Shown: piece by piece, positions 1-5,357 of the stretch
How the letters are laid out: each line of letters opens with the position of its first letter
How positions within the stretch are numbered: the stretch's first letter is position 1
Origin: Caryophanales bacterium UBA3620
Lineage (GTDB): Bacteria; Bacillota_I; Bacilli_A; RF39; UBA660
DNA length: 9,218 bases
Direction of reading: 5' to 3'
NCBI GenBank assembly: GCA_002375205.1
Contig: DFLL01000034.1
Location: forward strand, 1-9,218
Made by a program: the position numbers and the translations under genes
Notes under the pieces: model-generated
Told to the model about the DNA's origin: nothing
The model's database searches: none
Seen by the model: only the letters and a program-made list of their open reading frames with translations

Positions 1-47
1 GCTATGATTATGGAAAATATATTACTAGCGGAGGATTTAAAGAATAA
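1..47 (+). CDS. 3' end of an unidentified upstream gene
   Basis: The frame starting at base 3 reads YDYGKYITSGGFKE and then a TAA at 45-47 that overlaps the glyA start codon (TAATG). Such stop-start overlap is common inside operons, and no promoter precedes glyA here, so glyA is probably cotranscribed with this gene. A second open frame (base 1, ending at TAA 52-54) is also possible; I prefer the first because of the overlap geometry. Fourteen residues are too few to name the protein. Confidence 0.45.
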   Translation, partial: YDYGKYITSGGFKE

Positions 48-1270
48 TGGATAAAAATATATTAGAGACTTTAAAAAAAGAAATTGAAAGACAAAATAAT
101 AATATTGAACTTATTGCTAGTGAGAATTATGTATCTAAAGAAGTAATGAAATTACAAGGTAGCGTATTTACGAATAAGTATGCTGAAGGATATCCTGGTA
201 AAAGATATTATGGTGGATGTGAAAATGTTGATATAGTTGAAAATCTTGCTATCGAATATTTAAAAGAATTATTCGGATGTAAATATGCTAATGTTCAACC
301 TCATAGTGGATCTTCTGCGAATATGACAGTATATAGAGCACTACTTAAACATGGTGATAAAGTAATGGGAATGAACTTATCTAATGGTGGTCATTTAACG
401 CATGGTCATAGTCTTTCTTTTAGTGGTCAAGATTATGAGATAGTATCTTATGATGTAGATAGTGAAACTGAAGTTATTGATTATGATAAATTAAGAGAAT
501 TAGCATTAAAAGAAAAACCTAAAATGATAATAGCGGGGGCTAGTGCTTATTCAAGAATAATAGACTTTGAAAAATTTAGAAGTATTTGTGACGAAGTTGG
601 AGCTTATCTAATGGTAGATATGGCTCATATAGCTGGTTTAGTAGCAGCGAGTCTTCATCCTAATCCAGTAACATATGCTGATGTTGTTACTTCTACTACG
701 CATAAGACTCTTAGAGGACCTAGAGGTGGTATTATTCTTTGTAATGATGAAGAGATTGCAAAAAAGATTAATAAAACAGTATTTCCTGGTATTCAAGGTG
801 GACCACTTATGCATGTTATTGCGGCGAAAGCACAGTGTTTTTATGAGGCTTTGCAGCCTGAATTTAAGGAATATCAGAAAAGAGTTATTAATAATATTAA
901 AGCATTATCTAATAGTTTAAAAGAAGATGGATTTAGAATCGTATCAGGTGGTACTGATAATCATTTAATACTAGTAGATGTTAAATCTAGTATTGGTCTT
1001 ACTGGTAAAGAAGCAGAAGCTATATTAGATAGAATTCATATTACGGTTAATAAGAATACTATTCCTAATGATACAGAAAAACCTTTTATTACTAGTGGTA
1101 TAAGAATAGGAAGTCCTGCGATGACGACGAGAGGATTTAATGAAGATGATTTTAGATTAGTTGGTAAGATTATATCTAAAGCATTAAAGAATAGTAATGC
1201 TGATAATGTACTAGAAGAACTATCTAAAGAAGTATTAGAACTTACTTCTAAATATCCTATATATAGATAA
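47..1270 (+). CDS. glyA: Serine hydroxymethyltransferase
   Basis: This is the PLP enzyme that interconverts serine plus tetrahydrofolate with glycine plus 5,10-methylene-tetrahydrofolate, the main cytosolic source of one-carbon units. The 407-residue length is normal for bacterial GlyA. Visible family motifs are NIELIASENYVS near residue 19, YAEGYPGKRYYGG at 45-57, the HSGSSAN cofactor loop at 86-92, VDMAHIAG at 190-197 (Asp191 for the PLP ring nitrogen), and TTHKTLRGPRGG, in which Lys220 is the Schiff-base lysine. The C-terminal domain has the usual SGIRIGSPAMTTRG segment. The start is ATG 47, overlapping the preceding stop, with GGAGG at 30-34 twelve bases upstream. A terminator follows directly. 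All key residues are present and nothing is truncated. Confidence 0.97.
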   Translation: MDKNILETLKKEIERQNNNIELIASENYVSKEVMKLQGSVFTNKYAEGYPGKRYYGGCENVDIVENLAIEYLKELFGCKYANVQPHSGSSANMTVYRALLKHGDKVMGMNLSNGGHLTHGHSLSFSGQDYEIVSYDVDSETEVIDYDKLRELALKEKPKMIIAGASAYSRIIDFEKFRSICDEVGAYLMVDMAHIAGLVAASLHPNPVTYADVVTSTTHKTLRGPRGGIILCNDEEIAKKINKTVFPGIQGGPLMHVIAAKAQCFYEALQPEFKEYQKRVINNIKALSNSLKEDGFRIVSGGTDNHLILVDVKSSIGLTGKEAEAILDRIHITVNKNTIPNDTEKPFITSGIRIGSPAMTTRGFNEDDFRLVGKIISKALKNSNADNVLEELSKEVLELTSKYPIYR

Positions 1271-1297
1271 GAGTATCAATATTGATATTCTTTTTTT
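1271..1297 (+). terminator. Intrinsic terminator of glyA
   Basis: GAGTATCAAT / ATTGATATTC (1271-1290) is a near-perfect palindrome with one G-U pair. A tract of seven T follows at 1291-1297. It starts at the base after the glyA stop codon, and the repeat element R1 begins where its T tract ends. Confidence 0.85.
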
Positions 1298-1384
1298 ATT
1301 TAACGCTTCGCTACCCGAAGTAACAAGTTACTTCTCCATTTTCTTCTAGTAGAATTATCCAGTATATAATGTTTATTCTAGATA
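1297..1384 (-). repeat. Interspersed palindromic element R1
   Basis: This is copy 1 of an element found four times in the window. Its core at 1297-1340 matches R3 (2731-2775) except for one inserted C and one substitution. It carries two overlapping hairpins: CTTCG/CGAAG (1306-1310 with 1316-1320) and GAAGTAAC/GTTACTTC (1317-1324 with 1327-1334). They share GAAG, so they exclude each other. The outer part, 1351-1384, is the reverse complement of 2621-2654 in R2 at 28 of 34 positions. No coding potential is visible. Confidence 0.8.
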
Positions 1385-1391
1385 ATTAGTC

Positions 1392-1411
1392 TATCAACAG
1401 GATTGTTGATA
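1392..1411 (+). promoter_or_regulatory. Hairpin/dyad just upstream of the TPR-gene promoter
   Basis: TATCAAC-AGGATT-GTTGATA is a 7-bp perfect dyad ending eight bases before the -35 box. No T tract follows, so it is not an evident terminator in this orientation. Its arms match the terminator stem at 5295-5314 (TATCAACA/TGTTGATA). It could be a regulator binding site or a remnant terminator; the sequence cannot decide. Confidence 0.4.
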
Positions 1412-1419
1412 AAAGGGAT

Positions 1420-1448
1420 TTGACAAAAGAAAATAAATTTGTTAATAT
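1420..1448 (+). promoter_or_regulatory. Promoter of the TPR gene
   Basis: A consensus -35 TTGACA lies at 1420-1425. After a 17-base spacer comes TAATAT at 1443-1448, preceded by TG at 1440-1441 (extended -10). This is the best sigma-A-type promoter in the window. The predicted leader is about 20 bases, running into AAAGGGG at 1462-1468, seven bases before the ATG at 1476. Confidence 0.75.
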
Positions 1449-1475
1449 ATATTTCGTTTTGAAAGGGGCATATTC

Positions 1476-2618
1476 ATGAATAATAGTAACTATCAATTAT
1501 ATTTGAAAGCTAGGACACTATTTAATAAAAGAAAAATAAATGAGGCTATTGAAATTTTAAGAAAGATTTCTTCTAATGAGCCTTCCGATAATGTAATAAA
1601 GTTTAAATTAGCTAAATGCCTTTTACATAGTAAAAAAACTAAACAAGAGGGTAAACTTATTCTTCTTGATTTGTCAAATACTCAAAATAGTATTTTTGCT
1701 TTGTTTGAACTTGGTAAACTTGAAGCAAGTGAAGGTAATAATTCTATGGCTAGACAATACTTTATGCGATTATTAAATACTCAAAAAAGAAACTATGCAA
1801 TGCTCGAATTGGGTAAACTTGAAGTAACTGAAGGTAATAATTCTATAGCTAGACAATACTTTGAGCAATTATTAAATACTCAAAATAGAGACTATGCAAT
1901 GCTCGAATTAGGTAGACTTGAAGCAAGTGAAGGTAATAATTTTATGGCTAGACAATACTTTAAGCGATTATTAAATACTCAGAGTAATAATTATGCTTTG
2001 TTGGAACTTGGTAGACTTGAAGTAACTGAAGGTAATAATTCTATGGCCAGACAATACTTTGAGCAATTATTAAACACTCAAAGTGAAAACTTTGCTTTGG
2101 TGGAAATGATTTTTCTAGATATTAAAGAAAAAAATTATCTTGGTGCATATAAAAAGATTAGTGTTTTTTCAAATGTTTCATTATTTAAAAAACATTACTA
2201 TGATTTAAAAATTTTATTAGAATATAAATTGGGTAAAATCAATCAGAGTGAGGTTTTAAATAAGGATTATTATATTAGTCAACTTTTTAATTATGATGAA
2301 GATTACGCTCTTAATCATATCAAATTGCATTTAGATGAGAATAATAATAAAATTAAACATACTTTATTTAACAGTGACATTGATTTAAATTATTTATTTC
2401 ATTATGCACGTGAACAAATAAATTACTTAAATCCAGTTGAAATATCAATTGTTCATAAATACATAGTTGAATGTGGATTTGATGTTTCTACAATCAATGG
2501 AATTAGTACAAAATATATAAAAGTTGTAACACTTCCAAATACAAATAATATTCTTACAATGTATCCAATTAGTTATTATGGAAAAGAATCGAGAAAAACA
2601 AAAGAATTAATAAAATAG
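1476..2618 (+). CDS. TPR-repeat protein with uncharacterised C-terminal domain
   Basis: This 380-residue protein has no signal peptide or membrane segment and is probably cytoplasmic. Residues 8-70 are helical and TPR-like. Residues 74-205 are four near-identical 33-residue units (LELGKLE...EGNN..ARQYF..LLNTQ), followed by a degenerate fifth unit near 206-230. Such arrays usually form a helical scaffold that binds protein partners. The C-terminal part (about 240-380) is not a repeat. It holds HIKLH, KHTLFNSDIDLNYLF and, near the end, KYIKVVTLPNTNNILTMYP. I do not recognise a named family; a small nuclease-like alpha/beta domain is conceivable but unproven. The gene has its own strong promoter and a good SD, and is flanked by inverted R elements. 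The unit identity implies recent repeat expansion. The TPR call is secure; the function is unknown. Confidence 0.85.
   Translation: MNNSNYQLYLKARTLFNKRKINEAIEILRKISSNEPSDNVIKFKLAKCLLHSKKTKQEGKLILLDLSNTQNSIFALFELGKLEASEGNNSMARQYFMRLLNTQKRNYAMLELGKLEVTEGNNSIARQYFEQLLNTQNRDYAMLELGRLEASEGNNFMARQYFKRLLNTQSNNYALLELGRLEVTEGNNSMARQYFEQLLNTQSENFALVEMIFLDIKEKNYLGAYKKISVFSNVSLFKKHYYDLKILLEYKLGKINQSEVLNKDYYISQLFNYDEDYALNHIKLHLDENNNKIKHTLFNSDIDLNYLFHYAREQINYLNPVEISIVHKYIVECGFDVSTINGISTKYIKVVTLPNTNNILTMYPISYYGKESRKTKELIK
1695..2090 (+). repeat. Four tandem 99-bp units inside the TPR gene
   Basis: The units are 1695-1793, 1794-1892, 1893-1991 and 1992-2090, each encoding 33 residues in frame. Units 1 and 3 share EASEGNN and RLLNTQ; units 2 and 4 share EVTEGNN and EQLLNTQ. 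The A-B-A-B pattern suggests duplication of a 198-bp pair. Nucleotide identity is high, which marks a young, slippage- or recombination-prone array. Confidence 0.9.
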
Positions 2619-2636
2619 TTTATCCTAAATAAACTA
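2616..2636 (+). other. Hairpin over the TPR-gene stop codon
   Basis: TAGTTTAT-CCTAA-ATAAACTA is an 8-bp perfect stem that includes the TAG stop. No T tract follows, so it is at most a weak terminator or an mRNA 3'-end stabiliser. It overlaps the outer edge of R2. Confidence 0.4.
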
Positions 2637-2729
2637 TATATACTGGATTATTCTTGTAAACATATTTCCGCGGATTAATTTATTAATCCGTTAGCGAAGC
2701 GGTTAAATGTGAATATAAGAACTTTAATT
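2621..2729 (+). repeat. Interspersed palindromic element R2
   Basis: The outer part, 2621-2654, is inverted relative to 1351-1384 of R1. The inner part, 2692-2729, matches R4 (3471-3508) at 36 of 38 positions. Where R1, R3 and R4 carry the AAGTAAC-type hairpin, R2 instead has a different one, CGGATTAAT/ATTAATCCG (2671-2679 with 2682-2690, two-base loop). R2 faces R3, and 2692-2708 pairs perfectly with 2732-2748 over 17 bp. Confidence 0.75.
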
Positions 2730-2730
2730 G

Positions 2731-2797
2731 TATTTAACCGCTTCGCTACCCGAAGAAACAAGTTACTTCTCCATTGCCTAGTAGTTAGTTTAGGATA
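2731..2797 (-). repeat. Interspersed palindromic element R3
   Basis: The core at 2731-2775 is almost identical to R1 (1297-1340), with one extra C and one T-to-A change. That change puts a mismatch in the GAAGNAAC/GTTACTTC stem. The CTTCG/CGAAG hairpin (2741-2745 with 2751-2755) is intact. The outer end carries only a short match (TAGGATA, 2791-2797) to the outer arm of R2, so this copy looks shortened. It reads in the opposite direction to R2 and R4. Confidence 0.7.
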
Positions 2798-2864
2798 ATA
2801 TATACATATTCATGATAATAGATAGATTTTTATAAAACTTATTATGACTACTTTTATTTATTTT

Positions 2865-2880
2865 TATAATGTGATAAAAT
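2865..2880 (+). promoter_or_regulatory. Promoter region of the small membrane-protein gene
   Basis: Two overlapping -10 candidates are present: a perfect TATAAT at 2865-2870, and an extended TGATAAAAT at 2872-2880. No good -35 is seen at 17 bases for either. The second would start transcription near 2887, downstream of the ATG at 2882, which supports the start at 2906. Confidence 0.5.
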
Positions 2881-2905
2881 TATGTTAGAGAGGAGTTGTA
2901 ATTGT

Positions 2906-3394
2906 ATGAAAGAAACTTTAGAACAATTATTTACACCACAATTTACTGCTAATTTTTTTATTCTTATTTTAGAAAGTATTGTTCTTTCTTTTCTTGTTAT
3001 TATAATAATAAATAGTACTTTAATGACTGCATTAAGAAAAAAAAGAATGGAGAAAGCGATAAAAAAAGGGCACTGTTTAATAGCTAAGCGTACTAGATTT
3101 GTCTATAACGTTGAAGGAATACACAGTAAAGCTTCAAATTATACAGGATATTATCATTATTACTATAAGGAAAGAAAATATAAATGCTATTTTTATTATG
3201 ATGACTTACCTCCTGAAGAGATTAAAGTATATTTTGCCAATAATCCTAAAAAGGCAAAACCTGAAGAACTATTTGGTTTTCTTGAAAATGAAAAATACTT
3301 AATTTTTCTTATTTGTTTGATTGTTATGTGTTTGATAAAATTTGCTTTTCATGTTGATATTATTGAGCATTTTTTCAAAAACGGATTTAAATAA
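2906..3394 (+). CDS. Small two-TM membrane protein, DUF3592-like
   Basis: The protein has 162 residues. A hydrophobic helix at about 16-39 is followed by the basic stretch LRKKRMEKAIKKG, then a soluble region, then a second helix at about 131-149. The basic stretch places the middle domain in the cytoplasm by the positive-inside rule. That domain, with alternating aromatic residues (YYHYYYKERKYKCYFYY) followed by KVYFANNPKKA, resembles the 'Y..Y.Y...G..Y ... V.Y.P.NP..A' pattern of DUF3592-type membrane proteins; this is a resemblance, not an assignment. I chose ATG 2906 because AGGAG (2891-2895) lies ten bases upstream. The in-frame ATG at 2882 would add eight residues but has no SD and sits at the promoter. 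The gene lies between R3 and R4. Function unknown. Confidence 0.7.
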   Translation: MKETLEQLFTPQFTANFFILILESIVLSFLVIIIINSTLMTALRKKRMEKAIKKGHCLIAKRTRFVYNVEGIHSKASNYTGYYHYYYKERKYKCYFYYDDLPPEEIKVYFANNPKKAKPEELFGFLENEKYLIFLICLIVMCLIKFAFHVDIIEHFFKNGFK

Positions 3395-3403
3395 TTGATA
3401 TTT

Positions 3404-3508
3404 TATCTTAAACCTATATACTGATATATATTTGATACACGATTAGGGAGAAGTAACTTGTTACTTTTGCTAGCGAAGCGATTAAATATGAATATAAGAA
3501 CTTTAATT
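3404..3508 (+). repeat. Interspersed palindromic element R4
   Basis: The outer arm at 3404-3428 resembles 2621-2649 of R2 with about four bases deleted. The hairpin AAGTAAC/GTTACTT (3451-3457 with 3460-3466) is kept. The CTTCG/CGAAG hairpin is lost because CGAAG has become AAAAG on the element strand. The inner arm at 3471-3508 matches R2. Its last bases (AAGAACT) form the upstream arm of the terminator at 3496-3520. Confidence 0.75.
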
Positions 3509-3520
3509 AGTTCTTTTTTT
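3496..3520 (+). terminator. Intrinsic terminator ahead of the hydrogenase gene
   Basis: AAGAACT / AGTTCTT (3496-3502 with 3509-3515) is a 7-bp stem with a six-base loop, followed by a T run to 3520. It closes the membrane-protein unit and overlaps the end of R4. Confidence 0.7.
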
Positions 3521-3521
3521 A

Positions 3522-3530
3522 TGTTATACT
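3522..3530 (+). promoter_or_regulatory. Extended -10 promoter of the hydrogenase operon
   Basis: TGT-TATACT (TG at 3522-3523, hexamer 3525-3530) begins right after the terminator T tract. No convincing -35 lies 17 bases upstream; that position falls within the terminator loop. The predicted leader is about 17 bases. Confidence 0.55.
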
Positions 3531-3553
3531 TATATAAAAGGAAGTAAGGTAGT

Positions 3554-4837
3554 ATGGATAAGTGTGTTAAAGTTAGTAAAAAGAATTCTTCGATTGTATT
3601 AGATAAAGATAAATGTGATAACTGTGGGATATGTTCTAGTATATGTTCTTTTAATGTAGGAGTTTATGGTTTTAGTAATGAAAGTTACCCTTGTATTAAT
3701 TGTGGTAGTTGTACTCTTATGTGTCCTAAGAAATGTCTTAATGAAAAAGATGAGACTGATATACTAAGAGATTATTTACATAGTGGTAAAACAATTATAT
3801 TTCAAGTTGCTCCTGCTGCTAGAGTAACTACTAGCGAAGAATTTGGATTAGAGCCAGGTATTAATATGGCTGGCAAACTTGTTAGTGCCCTTAGATTAAT
3901 AGGAGGAGACTATGTCTTTGATACTACTTTTGGAGCGGATCTTACTGTTATGGAAGAAGCTAGTGAATTAGTAGATAGAATTAATAAAAAATTAAAAGGT
4001 CCAATGTTTACTAGTTGCTGTCCAGCTTGGGTTAAATTTGTAGAAATGTTTTATCCTGAATACTTAGGTAATTTATCAACATGTAAAAGTCCTATTGCTA
4101 TGGAAGAGGCTATTATTAGAAATTATTTTAGTAAAGTTAATAATATAGATAATGATGATATTATTAGTATATCTATTGTTCCTTGTACTGCTAAAAAGAT
4201 GGAAAGAGTTAGATTTGGGCCAGACCTTGCCATTACGGTTAGAGAACTTGCTAAGTATTTAAAAGAAGAACATATTGATATTAGAAAATTAAAGGATAGT
4301 AGGTTTGACAATTTAATGAGTACTGGTAGTGGTGGTGGTCTTATTTTTGGGACATCTGGGGGAGTTACAGAATCTGTTATGAGAGAAGTATATCATATAC
4401 TAAATAAGAAGAAACCTAAAGGAAAGGTGCTTAATTTTAAAGATGTAAGAGGATTATCTAATATTAAAGAAGCAAATATTAAGATTAAAGGTTATACTTT
4501 TAGAATAGCTGTTATTAATGGAACTGGAGATGCTAGAAAAGTACTTGAAAGGATCAAGAAAAATGAAGTAAATTATGACTTTATTGAAGTAATGGCTTGT
4601 GAAGGTGGATGTATATCTGGGGGAGGTCAACCTAGAGTATATGATAATACTGTTAATTTAAAGAAAAAACGAATGAATGCACTATATAATAGTGATAAGA
4701 AGATGAAAACTAGGTATGCATCAGATAATCCGGATATTAAGAGAGTTTATAAAGAGTTATTAGGTAGTCCACTTAGTGAAAAGGCTGAAGAACTACTACA
4801 TACTACTTATGGAGGAGATGAATTTTATGGAAGATAA
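3554..4837 (+). CDS. Monomeric [FeFe] hydrogenase with two [4Fe-4S] clusters
   Basis: The family reversibly reduces protons with ferredoxin electrons. Domains in order: a two-cluster ferredoxin domain (Cys21/24/27/31 and Cys47/50/53/57), the H-cluster domain, and the small-subunit-like tail at about 375-420 (ALYNSD...NPDIKRVYKELLG...LHTTY). All three H-cluster motifs are present: TSCCPAW (153-159), VPCTAKK (209-215) and EVMACEGGCISGGGQP (345-360). They supply Cys155, Cys211, Cys349 and Cys353. Residue 209 is Val where the canonical motif has Met. At 427 residues it is compact, lacking the extra N-terminal clusters of larger clostridial enzymes. No twin-arginine signal is present, so it is cytoplasmic. 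The SD AAGGAAG lies nine bases before ATG 3554. The HydE/F/G maturases it would need are not in the window. The likely role is H2 evolution in fermentation; a sensory or uptake role cannot be excluded. Confidence 0.93.
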   Translation: MDKCVKVSKKNSSIVLDKDKCDNCGICSSICSFNVGVYGFSNESYPCINCGSCTLMCPKKCLNEKDETDILRDYLHSGKTIIFQVAPAARVTTSEEFGLEPGINMAGKLVSALRLIGGDYVFDTTFGADLTVMEEASELVDRINKKLKGPMFTSCCPAWVKFVEMFYPEYLGNLSTCKSPIAMEEAIIRNYFSKVNNIDNDDIISISIVPCTAKKMERVRFGPDLAITVRELAKYLKEEHIDIRKLKDSRFDNLMSTGSGGGLIFGTSGGVTESVMREVYHILNKKKPKGKVLNFKDVRGLSNIKEANIKIKGYTFRIAVINGTGDARKVLERIKKNEVNYDFIEVMACEGGCISGGGQPRVYDNTVNLKKKRMNALYNSDKKMKTRYASDNPDIKRVYKELLGSPLSEKAEELLHTTYGGDEFYGR

Positions 4838-5288
4838 GATGATGATGGCTATAGAAGAAGCTAGAAGAACAATGAATGAAGATAAAGGAGGCCCTTTTGG
4901 AGCGGTTATAACAGACCTAGATGGTAATGTTATAAGTGTAGCATCAAACTTGGTACTTGAAAGTCATGATCCAACTGCTCATGCTGAAGTAATGGCTATT
5001 AGAAAAGCTAGCGAAAAACTTGGGACTCATGATTTATCAAAATGTATTTTATATGCTACGGGATACCCTTGTCCGATGTGTTTGTCCGCTATTATATGGG
5101 CTAATATTAGAAAAGTATATTATGGTACTAATTTAAGAGAAGCTGAGGAAATCGGTTTTAGAGATGATTTTATTTATGAATATTTAAATGGTAAGAATAA
5201 AGATATACTTGATATAGAGGGGTTATGTCATGATGAATGTAAAGAATTATTTAATGAATACAAAGATAAAAATAAAGAAATATATTAA
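4827..5288 (+). CDS. guaD: Guanine deaminase-like cytidine-deaminase-fold enzyme
   Basis: This 153-residue zinc hydrolase probably deaminates guanine to xanthine in purine salvage. It shows GGPFGAVI (21-28), DPTAHAEVMAIRKA (48-61) with His52 as zinc ligand and Glu54 as proton shuttle, and PCPMC with zinc ligands Cys82 and Cys85. GFRDDFIY (110-117) and a C-terminal tyrosine resemble Bacillus subtilis GuaD, whose domain-swapped C-terminal Tyr completes the partner active site. Tyr80 precedes PCPMC where Glu is common. ATG 4827 was chosen because GGAGGAG (4811-4817) lies nine bases upstream; an in-frame ATG at 4776 would add 17 residues deep inside the hydrogenase gene. It overlaps the hydrogenase by 11 nt, suggesting translational coupling. 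TadA is the main alternative, but the GFxDxFIY region and tail favour GuaD. Confidence 0.85.
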   Translation: MEDKMMMAIEEARRTMNEDKGGPFGAVITDLDGNVISVASNLVLESHDPTAHAEVMAIRKASEKLGTHDLSKCILYATGYPCPMCLSAIIWANIRKVYYGTNLREAEEIGFRDDFIYEYLNGKNKDILDIEGLCHDECKELFNEYKDKNKEIY

Positions 5289-5294
5289 TTAATT

Positions 5295-5323
5295 TATCAA
5301 CAGATTTGTTGATATTTTCTTTT
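5295..5323 (+). terminator. Terminator of the hydrogenase-deaminase operon
   Basis: TATCAACA-GATT-TGTTGATA (5295-5314) is an 8-bp perfect stem followed by TTTTCTTTT. It starts seven bases after the deaminase stop. The stem sequence resembles the dyad at 1392-1411. Confidence 0.85.
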
Positions 5324-5328
5324 ATATC

Positions 5329-5357
5329 AAAAAAAGATGGATATCCATCTTTATTTT
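5329..5357. terminator. Bidirectional terminator between convergent genes
   Basis: A 20-bp perfect palindrome at 5333-5352 (AAAGATGGAT and its complement) is flanked by A residues on the left and TTTATTTT on the right, so it can terminate on either strand. On the minus strand it covers the FemABX stop codon and gives that gene a U tract. It is a second barrier behind the terminator at 5295-5323. Confidence 0.85.

Noticed and set aside
1..46. Glycine riboswitch or other leader before glyA
   Set aside because: The visible 46 bases read as coding sequence that overlaps the start codon, so there is no leader here.
675..920. Short open frames in other phases inside glyA, ackA, the hydrogenase, the membrane-protein gene and FemABX
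   Set aside because: They have Leu/Ile-rich or low-complexity translations, no SD, and lie wholly within strong genes.
1695..2090. 99-bp tandem repeats as a non-coding satellite or CRISPR
   Set aside because: The period is a multiple of three, the frame is open throughout, and the units translate to TPR-like helices.
2702..2738. GTTAAAT and ATTTAAC fit the GTTRRRY / RYYYAAC core sites of integron attC recombination sites
   Set aside because: Their order is inside-out relative to an attC site, R4 has ATTAAAT instead, the elements are inverted rather than direct, and no integrase is present. Such 7-mers are common in AT-rich DNA.
2882..2905. Upstream start for the membrane protein (8 extra residues)
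   Set aside because: It has no SD, overlaps the predicted promoter and start site, and contains the SD for ATG 2906.
1297..3508. Possible CRISPR array from the repeated motifs
   Set aside because: Only four copies occur, in alternating orientation, hundreds of bases apart with genes between them, and no cas genes are seen.
4776..4826. Upstream start for the deaminase (17 extra residues)
   Set aside because: There is no SD before 4776, the extra residues do not look like the family, and GGAGGAG is well placed for ATG 4827.
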